Shown in pieces: positions 8,596 through 17,113 of a stretch of DNA of 64,000 nucleotides. A program made the translations under genes and the position numbers. The stretch is from an uncultured Thermoleophilia bacterium (lineage in GTDB: Bacteria; Actinomycetota; Thermoleophilia; Miltoncostaeales; Miltoncostaeaceae). Each line of letters starts with the position of its first letter. Position 1 is the first letter of the stretch. The notes beneath the pieces are model-generated. The model was not told where the DNA came from. It saw only the letters and a list, made by a program, of their open reading frames with translations, and searched no databases. Where the stretch lies: positions 1 to 64,000 of the forward strand of contig CALIKX010000001.1 in NCBI GenBank assembly GCA_938017905.1, written 5' to 3'.

Positions 8596-8895
8596 ATGTC
8601 CGGTGACACCGACCTCGCCGCGCGCCTGGAGATGCTGCTGGTGCTGCAGTGGCTTGATGACGGCCGGCCCCCGGAGGGCGACGTGATGCTGTCGGTCGCC
8701 ACCGCCGCGGCGGAGTTGGGACGGGAGGGCCCGTCGGGCCTCCTGGCGGTGATGGGGGCGCTGGGTGCGCTGGAGGACGCCGGCCGCGTCCGCGTGGAAT
8801 GGCCCGGACACCGGCCCGGCGCGGGCGACGCACGGGTACTGCTGTCCGACGGCATCACGCGCGACGCCGATCGGCTGTTCGGGACCGGGGCCTAG
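8596..8895 (+). CDS. Hypothetical protein, 99 aa
   Basis: This small acidic protein is not recognised. It starts MSGDTDLAARLEMLLVLQWL and is predicted mostly helical, with a pattern (LLAVMGALGALEDAGRVRV) that resembles a winged-helix wing region, so a small helix-turn-helix fold is possible but unproven. The ATG at 8596 is chosen because a TACGCT box lies 7 nt upstream. The gene converges on the 265-aa membrane protein, and their stop codons share the same four bases, CTAG, at 8892-8895. It is divergent from sucC and could be coregulated with it through the 114-bp gap. Confidence 0.6.
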   Translation: MSGDTDLAARLEMLLVLQWLDDGRPPEGDVMLSVATAAAELGREGPSGLLAVMGALGALEDAGRVRVEWPGHRPGAGDARVLLSDGITRDADRLFGTGA

Positions 8896-9689
8896 CGGCG
8901 CAGCAGGCGTACGGCGATCGCCGCGCCGATGGCCGCGCCGATGATCGCTCCCGCCACGAGGGCGGTAGTCCGGTTGGCGGTGGCGGGGTCGAGCGCCGCC
9001 ACCAGCGCCGCGGCGATCCCGGTGCCGATGGCGCCCATGAGCAGCGCGGCACCGGCGGCGATGCCGAGGGTGCGGGCACCGGGAGCCTCCCATCGGGATG
9101 ACCCGCCGGCGTCCGCCGCCGGTGGGCCCGCGAACAGCCGGACATCCTCCGGGTCGCGCGCCGTCACCGCGATGCCGCTGGCCACGTCCACGAGTGTCTC
9201 CGGGTACGTGGTTGCCTCGCGTGCCAGTCGGCGCAGGGCCACGCCCGTGCGGGCGAGGTGCAGGGGATCGCGCGGCAGGGCCCGGGCCATGGCCGCGGCG
9301 GTCAGGGCCGCGGCCCGGTCGGCCGGCAGGTCGCCCGGCACGATCATGGGCTCGGCATCGTCCGGGTCGTCACCCGGTCGGAGCAGCAGGTCGGCCACGG
9401 CGGCACCGGGCGGCGGGGCCACCTCCCCGGGCGGCACCGCGAGCCCGCCGATCTCGCAGCGGCCGGTCAGGTCCACGAGGTCGTCCGGGTCCGACGCCGC
9501 GAAGGCCCGGGCCACCGCCCGCCGTCCGGCATCCGGGCTCGCGGCAAGCCGGTCCGCGGCCAGCGCGACCCCGCATGCCAGCACGGCCCGGCGCACGGTC
9601 TCGCGATCGGCGCCGCCCGGATCCACCAGGGCGCCCGCCGATGCGCGGCCGGCGCCCAGCAGTCCCGCCCACATGACGACGCGCGTCAT
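8892..9689 (-). CDS. Hypothetical two-helix membrane protein
   Basis: This 265-residue protein is not recognised. An Ala/Arg-rich soluble region covers residues 1-200. Two Gly/Ala-rich transmembrane segments follow (LGIAAGAALLMGAIGTGIAA and TTALVAGAIIGAAIGAAIAV) and it ends VRLLRR, so the N-terminal part is either cytoplasmic or periplasmic with a hairpin anchor. It starts one base after the stop of the biotin carboxylase gene and is therefore the last gene of the mutase-carboxylase operon. A role in that complex, such as membrane tethering, is only a guess. Confidence 0.6.
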   Translation of the reverse strand: MTRVVMWAGLLGAGRASAGALVDPGGADRETVRRAVLACGVALAADRLAASPDAGRRAVARAFAASDPDDLVDLTGRCEIGGLAVPPGEVAPPPGAAVADLLLRPGDDPDDAEPMIVPGDLPADRAAALTAAAMARALPRDPLHLARTGVALRRLAREATTYPETLVDVASGIAVTARDPEDVRLFAGPPAADAGGSSRWEAPGARTLGIAAGAALLMGAIGTGIAAALVAALDPATANRTTALVAGAIIGAAIGAAIAVRLLRR

Positions 9690-9690
9690 G

Positions 9691-11466
9691 TCAGCCGATG
9701 ACGGCGATGACCTCGTCGGCGGCCACCGACTGGCCGGCCTCGACATTGACGGCCGAGATCGTGCCGCCGGTGTGGGCCGTGACCTCGTTCTCCATCTTCA
9801 TGGCCTCGACGATGCAGATCACGTCGCCCTCGGCGACCTCCTGGCCGGCCTCCACGGCCACGCTCAGCACCGTGCCCTGCATGGGCGAGTGCACCTCGCC
9901 GGTTGCCCCGCCATTGGCCGAGCCGTGGTGCGCGCCACCCCGCCGCGGGCGCTTCCTCGTCGGCGCGGGGGCACCCGCGGGTCCGAGGTCCTTCTCGGGG
10001 ATGAACAGGCGCACGTCGAACCTGCGGCCGCCCACCTCGGCGACCATCGCGCGCTCGGCCACGGGCTCGGCCTCGGGCGCCTCCGGCGCCGGGGGCGGCC
10101 CGCCGTCGCGCGGCGGCAGCGGCGTGTTCTCCTCGGCCATCACCTTCAGCGCCGCGTGGCACGCACCGCCGTCGATGAAGTCCTGCTGCTGCAGCAGCCA
10201 GATGTGGAAGGGGATCAGCGTGGTGGTGCCCTCCACCACGTACTCGTCCAGTGCGCGCAGCATGCGCATGCGCGCCCGCTCGCGGTCGACGTCCCAGGTG
10301 ATGAGCTTGGCCACCATCGGGTCGTACATGTCGCTGATCACCGAGCCGCCCTGCACGCCCGAGTCCACGCGCACGCCGGGGCCGGCGGGCTCCCTGTAGG
10401 CGGTGATCGGCCCGGGGGTGGGGAGGAACCGCTTCTCGGCGTCCTCGGCGTTGATGCGGCACTCGAAGGCGTGGCCGCGCGGGCGGACGTCGTCCTGGGT
10501 CAGGCCGATGGCCTCGCCCGCCGCGATCCGGACCTGCTCGCGGATCAGGTCGAGCCCGGTGACCATCTCGGTCACCGTGTGCTCCACCTGGATGCGCGTG
10601 TTCATCTCGAGGAAGAAGAACTCCTCGCCCGAGACCAGGTACTCGAGGGTGCCGGCCGACCGGTAGCCCACGGCCTCGGCGGCACGGACCGATGCCTCGC
10701 CCATGCGACGGCGCAGGTCGTCGCCCACGATGGGCGACGGGGTCTCCTCCACCAGCTTCTGGTGGCGGCGCTGCACCGAGCAGTCGCGCTCGCCCAGCCA
10801 CAGCGTGGTGCCGTGGCCATCGGCGAGCACTTGGATCTCCACGTGCCGGGGGTCCGGCAGGTAGCGCTCCAGGTACACCGTGCTGTCGGCAAAGAACTTC
10901 TCGCTCTCGCGGCGTGCCCCCTCGAACGCGCCCTCCAGGTCGTCCGGCGTAAGCGCCACGCGGAAGCCCTTGCCGCCACCGCCCGCGGCGGCCTTCACTG
11001 CGATGGGGTAGCCGATCTCCTCGGCGATGCCCGTGGCCTCGGCCACGTCGGCCACGCCCTCGGTGACGCCCGGCACGATCGGCACGCCTGCGGCATCCAT
11101 CAGTGCGCGCGCGGCGGTCTTCGAGCCCATGGCATCGATCGCGTCGGCCGGCGGGCCGATGAAGGTGACGCCGGCGTCCTCGCATGCGCGCGCGAACGGC
11201 GCGTTCTCGGCCAGGAACCCGTAGCCCGGGTGCACCGCCTGCGCGCCCGCGGCGGCGGCCACCTCGAGGATCTTCGGGATGTTCAGGTAGGTGTCCGCCG
11301 CCGGGCCCGCGCCGAGCGAGTGGGCCTCGTCGGCGAACTGCACGAACAGCGCATCGCGGTCGGCCTCCGAGTACACGGCCACCGAGCGGATGCCCATCTC
11401 GCGCAGCGTGCGCATCACCCGGATCGCGATCTCGCCGCGGTTGGCGACCAGCACCGCCTCGAACAT
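9691..11466 (-). CDS. pccA: Acetyl/propionyl-CoA carboxylase alpha subunit (biotin carboxylase-BCCP)
   Basis: This 591-residue fusion carboxylates its own biotin with ATP and bicarbonate. The biotin carboxylase part starts FEAVLVANRGEIAIRV, has the glycine-rich ATP-grasp loop KAAAGGGGKGFRV and the catalytic EMNTRIQVEH. A linker rich in Pro and Ala (about 440-510) leads to a biotinyl domain with K557 in EAMKMEN. The ATG at 11466 shares one base with the stop of the epsilon-like gene. With the beta subunit and the neighbouring mutase, the substrate is most likely propionyl-CoA, although acetyl-CoA activity is known in actinobacterial relatives. Confidence 0.93.
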   Translation of the reverse strand: MFEAVLVANRGEIAIRVMRTLREMGIRSVAVYSEADRDALFVQFADEAHSLGAGPAADTYLNIPKILEVAAAAGAQAVHPGYGFLAENAPFARACEDAGVTFIGPPADAIDAMGSKTAARALMDAAGVPIVPGVTEGVADVAEATGIAEEIGYPIAVKAAAGGGGKGFRVALTPDDLEGAFEGARRESEKFFADSTVYLERYLPDPRHVEIQVLADGHGTTLWLGERDCSVQRRHQKLVEETPSPIVGDDLRRRMGEASVRAAEAVGYRSAGTLEYLVSGEEFFFLEMNTRIQVEHTVTEMVTGLDLIREQVRIAAGEAIGLTQDDVRPRGHAFECRINAEDAEKRFLPTPGPITAYREPAGPGVRVDSGVQGGSVISDMYDPMVAKLITWDVDRERARMRMLRALDEYVVEGTTTLIPFHIWLLQQQDFIDGGACHAALKVMAEENTPLPPRDGGPPPAPEAPEAEPVAERAMVAEVGGRRFDVRLFIPEKDLGPAGAPAPTRKRPRRGGAHHGSANGGATGEVHSPMQGTVLSVAVEAGQEVAEGDVICIVEAMKMENEVTAHTGGTISAVNVEAGQSVAADEVIAVIG

Positions 11467-11663
11467 CAACGATTCCTCATCTGATCGGCGGGCAGGCCCG
11501 CGCCCTCGCGGATGGCCGCCCGCCGCCACATCGACCGGTAGGCGGCGGGGCGCGGGTCGGTGTCGCCGCCGCGCGCGGCGGTGATGACCGCGGTGACCGC
11601 CGCGGTGATGGCGACGGCCTCCTCGGGGGACGGCATGGGGGAGATCGCGATCGACGCGCTCAC
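11466..11663 (-). CDS. Acyl-CoA carboxylase epsilon-like small subunit
   Basis: This 65-residue protein sits between the beta and alpha carboxylase genes, exactly where actinobacteria encode the epsilon subunit that joins the two. The motif [17 protein letters not shown] followed by a short linker and [11 protein letters not shown] matches the family pattern: a helix after PTPEE, then W-R-R-x-R-near-end. The GTG at 11663 overlaps the pccB stop (GTGA), and its own stop overlaps the pccA start (TGATG), so stoichiometric translation is likely. The sequence is short, so the family assignment relies heavily on context. Confidence 0.65.
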   Translation of the reverse strand: MSASIAISPMPSPEEAVAITAAVTAVITAARGGDTDPRPAAYRSMWRRAAIREGAGLPADQMRNR

Positions 11664-13222
11664 AGGGGGATGTTCCCGTGCTTGCGCCGCGGCCCGTCCA
11701 CGCGCTTGGTCAGCGACACCTCGAGTGCCTTCACCAGCCACGGGCGCGTGTCCTCGGGCTGGATCACGTCGTCCACGTAGCCGCGCTCGGCCGCCTGGTA
11801 CGGGTTGGCGAACCGCGCCTTGTACTCATCCACCATCTCGGTGCGGCGGGCATCGACGTCGCCCCCCTCCTCGGCCACGCGCTTCAGTTCGCTGCGGTGG
11901 ATGATGTTCACCGCGCCGTCGGCACCCATGACGGCGATCTCCGCCGATGGCCATGCGGCATTGAAGTCGGCGCCCAGGTGCTTGCTGTTCATCACGTCGT
12001 ACGCGCCCCCGTAGGCCTTGCGCGTGATCACGGTGATCTTCGGCACCGTGGCCTCGGCGTAGGCGTACAGCAGCTTGGCACCGTGCAGGATGATGCCGCC
12101 GTACTCCTGGCTGGTGCCGGGGAGGAACCCGGGCACGTCCACGAACGAGATCACCGGGATGTTGAAGGCATCGCAGAAGCGGATGAACCGCGCGCCCTTG
12201 ATCGAGGCGTCGATATCCAGGACCCCGGCGAGCGCCTTGGGCTGGTTGCCCACCACGCCCACCGAATGGCCGTTCAGGCGGGCGAACCCGATCACCAGGT
12301 TTTGCGCGTAGAGCGGCGCGACCTCCATGAACTCCCCGGCGTCGAACACCAGCTCGATGACGTGCTTCATGTCGTACGGCTTGTTCGGGTTGTCCGGGAC
12401 GATGGACCGCAGCTCGGGCTCACGGCGGTCCGGGTCGTCCGACGGCGCCTCGTACGGCGCGGAGTCGAGGTTGTTCTGCGGGATGAACGAGAGCAGGTGG
12501 CGCACCTCGTCGATGCACGACTCCTCGTCCTCGGACGCGAACTGGCACACCCCGGACTTGACCGCGTGCGACAGCGCGCCGCCCAGTTCCTCCATGGTCA
12601 CGTCCTCGCCCGTGACCGTCTTGATCACGTCGGGGCCCGTGATGAACATGTGGCTGGTCTGCTTCACCATGAAGATGAAGTCGGTGATGGCCGGGCTGTA
12701 CACGGCCCCGCCGGCGCACGGGCCCAGGACGACCGAGATCTGCGGGATCACGCCGCTGGCCTGCACGTTGCGCAGGAATATGTCGGCGTACCCACCCAGG
12801 CTCACCACGCCCTCCTGGATGCGGGCCCCACCGGAGTCGTTCAGTCCGATGACCGGGCACCCCATCCGCACGGCGAGGTCCATGACCTTGCAGATCTTCT
12901 CGGCGAAGACCTCCCCGAGGCTGCCGCCGAACACCGTGAAGTCCTGGCTGAACACGAACACCTGCCGGCCGTCCACGGTGCCGTGGCCCGTGATGACGCC
13001 GTCGCCCCACGGGCGGTTGTCCTCCAGGCCGAACCCGGTGGCGCGGTGGCGCGTGAACATGTCCAGTTCCACGAACGAGCCCGGGTCGAGCAGCAGGTCG
13101 ATCCGCTCGCGCGCCGTCAGCTTCCCGCGGGCGTGCTGGCGCTCCACTGCGGCGTCGCCCGACGGGTTCATGGCCTCGGCCCGCAGGTCGTCCAGGCGCT
13201 TCTCCGCGTCGGAGGTGCTCAT
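11660..13222 (-). CDS. pccB: Propionyl-CoA carboxylase beta subunit (carboxyltransferase)
   Basis: This 520-residue crotonase-fold carboxyltransferase transfers CO2 from biotin to acyl-CoA. The N-terminal half has [18 protein letters not shown] and the oxyanion-hole motif [12 protein letters not shown]. The C-terminal half has [16 protein letters not shown] and [11 protein letters not shown], the second oxyanion loop. An aspartate ([10 protein letters not shown]) stands at the acyl-selectivity position, as is typical of propionyl-CoA carboxylases. The ATG at 13222 overlaps the mutase stop (ATGA) and the stop overlaps the epsilon start (GTGA). Confidence 0.93.
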   Translation of the reverse strand: MSTSDAEKRLDDLRAEAMNPSGDAAVERQHARGKLTARERIDLLLDPGSFVELDMFTRHRATGFGLEDNRPWGDGVITGHGTVDGRQVFVFSQDFTVFGGSLGEVFAEKICKVMDLAVRMGCPVIGLNDSGGARIQEGVVSLGGYADIFLRNVQASGVIPQISVVLGPCAGGAVYSPAITDFIFMVKQTSHMFITGPDVIKTVTGEDVTMEELGGALSHAVKSGVCQFASEDEESCIDEVRHLLSFIPQNNLDSAPYEAPSDDPDRREPELRSIVPDNPNKPYDMKHVIELVFDAGEFMEVAPLYAQNLVIGFARLNGHSVGVVGNQPKALAGVLDIDASIKGARFIRFCDAFNIPVISFVDVPGFLPGTSQEYGGIILHGAKLLYAYAEATVPKITVITRKAYGGAYDVMNSKHLGADFNAAWPSAEIAVMGADGAVNIIHRSELKRVAEEGGDVDARRTEMVDEYKARFANPYQAAERGYVDDVIQPEDTRPWLVKALEVSLTKRVDGPRRKHGNIPL

Positions 13223-14826
13223 CCCGCACCCGCGATCATGCGGTCGTACTCGCCGAACTCCTCGCGGAGCACCCCGCACACCTCGCCGATCGTGGCCCGG
13301 GCGCCGAGGGCGCGGTGCATGGGGGGCAGCAGGTTGTCAGTGCCCCGGGCGGCGCTGCGCACTGCATCGAGGGCCGCGCGCACGTCGGCCTCATCGCGCG
13401 TGGCGCGAAGGTCGGTGAGCCGCTGCACCTGGGCACGCTCCACCGCCGGGTCGATCTTGAGGATGTCGATCTCGGTCTCCTCGGGTTCCGCCTGCACGTT
13501 GATGCCCACCACCCTCCGCTCGCCGCTCTCCATGGCCGTGTGCCAGCGGTATGCGGCGTCGGCGATCTCCTCGCGCATGAAGGCGATGCCGTCCACGGCC
13601 CCGCCGCGCTCGTCGATGCGCGCGATGAGCTCGCGGGCACGGTCCCCGATCTCGGCGGTGAGCGACTCCACCATCCATCCGCCGGCCATCGGGTCGACGC
13701 TGTCGGTGATGCCGGTCTCCTCGGCGATCACCTGCTGCGTGCGCAGCGCCAGCTTGGCCGAGTGCTCGGTGGGCAGGGCCAGCGCCTCGTCGAAGCCATT
13801 CGCATGGATGGACTGCGCGCCGCCGAGCGCGGCCGACAGCACCTGCAGGGCCACCCGCACCACGTTGTTGTCGGGCTGCTGGGCCGTGAGCGTGCTGCCA
13901 CCGGTCTGGGCATGGAAACGCAGGGCCATGGACTTCGGGTCGGTGGCCCCGAACCGCTCGCGCATGATCTGCGCCCACAGCGTGCGCGCCGCGCGGAACT
14001 TCGCGATCTCCTCCACGAAGTTGGAGTGGGCGTTGAAGAAGAACGACAGCCGTGGCGCGAAGCGGTCCACGTCCAGCCCGGCATCCACCGCCGCCTGCAC
14101 GTACGCGATGCCGTCGGCCAGCGTGAAGGCCACCTCCTGCACCGCCGTGGAGCCGGCCTCGCGTATGTGGTACCCGCTGATCGAGATGGTGTTGAAGCGC
14201 GGCATCTCGGCCGCGCAGTACGCGAAGGTGTCGGTGGTGAGCCGCATGCTCTGGTGCGGCGGGAAGATGTAGTTGCCGCGGGCGATGTACTCCTTCAGCA
14301 CGTCGTTCTGAATCGTGCCGCGCAGCTGGTCGGCCGCCACGCCCTGCGACTCGCCCACCAGCCGGTACAGCAGCAGCAGCACCGCCGCCGGAGCGTTGAT
14401 GGTCATGCTCGTCGAGACCTCGTCGAGCGGGATGCCATCGAACACCCGCAGCATGTCGTCCAGCGAGTCGATGGCCACGCCCACGCGACCGACCTCGCCG
14501 AGCGCACGCGGGTCATCGGAGTCCATCCCCAACTGGGTCGGGAGGTCGAAGGCCATCGACAGCCCCGGTGCGCCGTTGACCAGGAGGTACCGGAAGCGCG
14601 CGTTGGTCTCCTCGGCGGTGGCGAAGCCCGCGTACTGCCGCATGGTCCACGGCTTCTCGCGGTACATCGTGCGGTACGGACCGCGCGTGAAGGGGAATTC
14701 GCCGGGCTCGCCGAGGGCGGAGGCCAGGTCGAGCGCCTCCACGTCCGATGCGTGGTAGACGGGCTCGATATCGATTCCGGAGTCGGTCCTCCGTGCTGCT
14801 CCGGCAGCGTCGGTGCCGCTGCTCAC
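13219..14826 (-). CDS. Methylmalonyl-CoA mutase large (substrate-binding) subunit
   Basis: This 535-residue TIM-barrel subunit lacks the cobalamin-binding domain, so it needs a separate B12 subunit that is not in this window. It converts methylmalonyl-CoA to succinyl-CoA. Residues Y65 (MRQYAGF) and R183 ([12 protein letters not shown]) fall at the positions of Tyr89 and Arg207 of the Propionibacterium enzyme. Isobutyryl- and hydroxyisobutyryl-CoA mutases carry Phe or Ile and Gln there, so methylmalonyl-CoA is the likely substrate. The GTG at 14826 has GAGGGAGG 5 nt upstream. It is the first gene of the mcm-pccB-epsilon-pccA-membrane protein unit. Confidence 0.9.
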   Translation of the reverse strand: MSSGTDAAGAARRTDSGIDIEPVYHASDVEALDLASALGEPGEFPFTRGPYRTMYREKPWTMRQYAGFATAEETNARFRYLLVNGAPGLSMAFDLPTQLGMDSDDPRALGEVGRVGVAIDSLDDMLRVFDGIPLDEVSTSMTINAPAAVLLLLYRLVGESQGVAADQLRGTIQNDVLKEYIARGNYIFPPHQSMRLTTDTFAYCAAEMPRFNTISISGYHIREAGSTAVQEVAFTLADGIAYVQAAVDAGLDVDRFAPRLSFFFNAHSNFVEEIAKFRAARTLWAQIMRERFGATDPKSMALRFHAQTGGSTLTAQQPDNNVVRVALQVLSAALGGAQSIHANGFDEALALPTEHSAKLALRTQQVIAEETGITDSVDPMAGGWMVESLTAEIGDRARELIARIDERGGAVDGIAFMREEIADAAYRWHTAMESGERRVVGINVQAEPEETEIDILKIDPAVERAQVQRLTDLRATRDEADVRAALDAVRSAARGTDNLLPPMHRALGARATIGEVCGVLREEFGEYDRMIAGAG

Positions 14827-14880
14827 GCGCGCCTCCCTCGGGTCGCCGGCACGCTCAGGAGGCCCCTCGCGTGCGGCGGC

Positions 14881-14886
14881 ACGCTA
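14881..14886 (-). promoter_or_regulatory. Extended -10 promoter of the mutase-carboxylase operon
   Basis: TAGCGT is preceded by TGG, giving an extended -10 (TGnTAGCGT). It lies about 55 nt before the GTG, leaving a ~48-nt leader with a strong GAGGGAGG site. Confidence 0.5.
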
Positions 14887-14939
14887 CCAAAGCCCGGCCT
14901 CCCGGCACGACCGTCGGCGCGGCCCATGCCCCGCCACGG

Positions 14940-14945
14940 TACGCT
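14940..14945 (+). promoter_or_regulatory. Leaderless -10 box (TACGCT)
   Basis: TACGCT is followed by 7 nt and the ATG at 14953, the same spacing and box as at 8583. Confidence 0.6.
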
Positions 14946-14952
14946 GGCCATC

Positions 14953-15354
14953 ATGAGCGATCAGGACCGACGCATCGACCCGGCGACGGGACCCGGGGTG
15001 GGAGTGATCGACGCCCCGGATCAGTCGACGGACATCGACGAGCACCTCTGGACCGATGACTCGGGCGAGGACCTCGAGGGCTGGTACTGCATCGCCACCG
15101 ATCCGTGGCCATGCCCCGCGGAGGGCTGCGGGTTCGTGGCCAACCACATCACCGCGGCGCACCTGGTCATCTGCTGGCCCGAGATGGACGACCCGAACCT
15201 CCTCACGCACGCGCAGATTGCCAAGGAGGTGGGGCGCAATCCCCGCGTGGCCGAGTACCAAACGGGCATGGGCCCCGCGTGCTCGTACTACCAGTGGATC
15301 GCCGCCGGGCGTCCCGTGCACGGGGTGCGCGGGGGCGAGACCACGGCCTCCTAG
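14953..15354 (+). CDS. Small zinc-knuckle hypothetical protein
   Basis: This 133-residue protein has an acidic N-terminus followed by a compact cysteine/histidine cluster: C54-x4-C59-x5-H65-x4-H70, with extra C46 and C74. It looks like a C2H2-type structural zinc site (CPAEGCGFVANHITAAH). The rest (AQIAKEVGRNPRVAEYQ) is helical. I do not recognise a named family; nucleic-acid or protein binding is possible. The ATG follows a TACGCT box by 7 nt. The stop codon overlaps that of the convergent amidase in a shared CTAG at 15351-15354. Confidence 0.65.
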   Translation: MSDQDRRIDPATGPGVGVIDAPDQSTDIDEHLWTDDSGEDLEGWYCIATDPWPCPAEGCGFVANHITAAHLVICWPEMDDPNLLTHAQIAKEVGRNPRVAEYQTGMGPACSYYQWIAAGRPVHGVRGGETTAS

Positions 15355-16178
15355 AGCAGGCGCCGAGCCCGCAGGTCGGCCACCACGGCGCGCGACAGCG
15401 CTGCGGAGATGGTCCCGACCCGGCGGAGGAAGCGGTTGTCGTCCGGCGCCGCGCCGACCTCCACGATCACCCGCGATTGCGCCGTGGTGCGGTAGAAGCC
15501 ATAGAAGTGGTTGATGCGCCGGTTGGTCCCCGGGCGGATGACGCCCGCGAACCGCGACCGGGCGCCCGCGCGGCGGGTGCGCACGCGCTTCAGGCCCGCG
15601 GCGACCCGCCGTGCGGTGGCGGCCGAGGTCCGCTGCACGGCGCTGTTCACCGTGGTGGCCGGCGTGCGATGGGTGGCGCTGTCGGGGTACGGCGTGGACC
15701 TGCCCGTGCCGAAGCCCTGCCCCCGGTAGTAGTTCTCGTTGCCCCCGGTGACCGCGTAGCCCACCATCGCGGCGCCGCCGGGGGAGTCGTGGTGGATGCT
15801 CACGAAGGTGGCGCCGCCCACTCCCAGTGGCTCCACGCGCGCCGCGAGGGGGCGCGCATTCACGCCCGCGCGCCGTAGGCGGCGCACCATGTCGTTGCGC
15901 ACGCGGCGGTTGAACTCCGCCTCGCCCCCGAACGGATTGCCGGAGGCGCCGGTCTGCGCCAGGTAGCCCGGCTCCCCCGGACTCAGGTGGCCGGCCTGCA
16001 CCAGCACCACGGGTCGTGACCGGCGCGCGGACGGGCCTGTGCGGGCGGGCGCCGCCGGTTCCGCTCCCGGGGCGGGGGCCTGCGACTGGGCGCCGGCCGG
16101 TGCCGCGACGATCGCCAGGCATGCCATGGAGGCCACGGCAAGTGACGTGGGGAGGAGCGGGGACGGGGCCGGACGCAT
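15351..16178 (-). CDS. Secreted N-acetylmuramoyl-L-alanine amidase (Amidase_3)
   Basis: This 275-residue protein has a signal peptide (hydrophobic LAVASMACLAIVAAPAGA, residues about 13-30) and a Pro/Ala linker before the catalytic domain. It cleaves the bond between muramic acid and the stem peptide. Zinc ligands fit H64 (LVQAGHLSPG), E86 or E88 (GGEAEFNRR) and H129 (SIHHDS), and the catalytic glutamate fits IVEVGAA near the C-terminus. The ATG at 16178 gives a proper signal peptide; an upstream open frame is Arg-rich and unlikely. A CATCCT box 6 nt before the ATG may be a weak leaderless promoter. Confidence 0.85.
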   Translation of the reverse strand: MRPAPSPLLPTSLAVASMACLAIVAAPAGAQSQAPAPGAEPAAPARTGPSARRSRPVVLVQAGHLSPGEPGYLAQTGASGNPFGGEAEFNRRVRNDMVRRLRRAGVNARPLAARVEPLGVGGATFVSIHHDSPGGAAMVGYAVTGGNENYYRGQGFGTGRSTPYPDSATHRTPATTVNSAVQRTSAATARRVAAGLKRVRTRRAGARSRFAGVIRPGTNRRINHFYGFYRTTAQSRVIVEVGAAPDDNRFLRRVGTISAALSRAVVADLRARRLL

Positions 16179-16184
16179 GCCCGC

Positions 16185-16190
16185 AGGATG
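16185..16190 (-). promoter_or_regulatory. Possible leaderless -10 box (CATCCT) of the amidase
   Basis: CATCCT is 6 nt before the ATG at 16178. The first base deviates from the TANNNT consensus seen elsewhere in the window, so this is weak. Confidence 0.3.
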
Positions 16191-16233
16191 CCATCGCCGG
16201 CGGCGGCCGCCCGTGGAGCGGGTACCACCCGGC

Positions 16234-16503
16234 CTACCCGCGGCGGCCCCGGCCGCGCCGCGGGCACACGTCGAGCGCGAGCGAGGCCACCCGGTCGAGG
16301 ATGAGCACGCCGTCGAGATGATCCATCTCATGGAGGATCACCCGTGCCTCGACTCCCTCGGCCTGCACCGCGCAGGGCGTTCCCGCGAGGATGCCTGCCC
16401 GGCGGTTCTCCACGTTGCTCCTGCCGCCCAGCAGTGCGCCGGTCACGGCCGCCACGATCCCGGGGAGGTCTCCGCCCATGATGCTCACGGTGTACTCGTT
16501 CAT
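16234..16503 (-). pseudogene. ACT-domain / peptide deformylase chimera, likely remnant
   Basis: The 89-residue reading frame joins two unrelated halves. Residues 1-32 (NEYTVSIMGGDLPGIVAAVT) match the first beta-alpha-beta unit of an ACT domain. Residues about 36-71 (VEARVILHEMDHLDGVLILD) match the C-terminal helix of peptide deformylase, including the metal motif H58-E59-M60-D61-H62. The deformylase glycine motif and the EGCLS cysteine motif are absent, so it cannot form an active site alone. This is best explained by an in-frame deletion that fused an upstream ACT gene to a def gene. An expressed small protein is not excluded: a weak AATCCT box lies 6 nt upstream. It is divergent from pgsA with a 34-bp gap. 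Confidence 0.6.
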
Positions 16504-16525
16504 GCCGCGAGGATTGGGCGCCACC

Positions 16526-16531
16526 TATGCT
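16526..16531 (+). promoter_or_regulatory. Leaderless -10 box (TATGCT) of pgsA
   Basis: TATGCT is followed by 6 nt and the GTG at 16538. It also lies in the 34-bp gap upstream of the divergent chimera. Confidence 0.6.
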
Positions 16532-16537
16532 TGCGGC

Positions 16538-17113
16538 GTGAGCGGCCGCGCATCGCTGAACCCCGCACTGGTCGTGACGGCCGCGCGAATCGCGCTGATC
16601 CCGGTCGTGATGGTGCTCATCCTCGTTGACGACGAGGGCGCCCGGTACTGGGCGTTCGCCCTGTACGTGGTGGCCGCGGCCACCGACTCCCTCGACGGCT
16701 GGCTGGCGCGCTCGCGCGGCGACGTGACCGTGGCCGGTGCCTTCCTGGACCCGCTCGCCGACAAACTGCTGGTCACCGGAGCCCTGCTCTGCCTCATCGA
16801 GGTCGGTGACGTATCGGCCTGGATCGCGATGGTGATCATCACGCGCGAGTTCGCCGTCACCGGGCTGCGGCTGGTGGCCGTGAGCGAGAACCTGGTGATC
16901 CCCGCCAGCAGCCTCGGGAAGATCAAGACCCTCAGCCAGAACGTGGCGATCGCCTGGGTCATCCTGAACATCGCGCCGCAGTGGCAGTACGACGCCCTGC
17001 TCTACCTGGCGGTGGCGCTCACCGTCATCTCGGGTGCCTACTACTTCATCATGGCCCGGCGCCGGCTCTTCGAGGGCCGTCTCCCGGCCGCCGACGTCAC
17101 CGGAGACCCGTGA
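16538..17113 (+). CDS. pgsA: CDP-diacylglycerol-glycerol-3-phosphate 3-phosphatidyltransferase
   Basis: This 191-residue membrane enzyme makes phosphatidylglycerol phosphate from CDP-diacylglycerol and glycerol-3-phosphate. The CDP-alcohol phosphotransferase signature is complete: D50 and D53 in TDSLDGWLAR, then G68, D71 and D75 in GAFLDPLAD. About five or six transmembrane helices are visible. The GTG at 16538 is chosen over an upstream in-frame extension because a TATGCT box lies 6 nt before it. The stop overlaps the plsY start as GTGA, so the two phospholipid genes are coupled. Confidence 0.9.
   Translation: MSGRASLNPALVVTAARIALIPVVMVLILVDDEGARYWAFALYVVAAATDSLDGWLARSRGDVTVAGAFLDPLADKLLVTGALLCLIEVGDVSAWIAMVIITREFAVTGLRLVAVSENLVIPASSLGKIKTLSQNVAIAWVILNIAPQWQYDALLYLAVALTVISGAYYFIMARRRLFEGRLPAADVTGDP

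Noticed and set aside
11678-14272. Plus-strand open frame of 864 codons across pccB and the mutase gene
   Set aside because: It is antisense to clearly conserved genes and rich in His, Arg and Ala without motifs.
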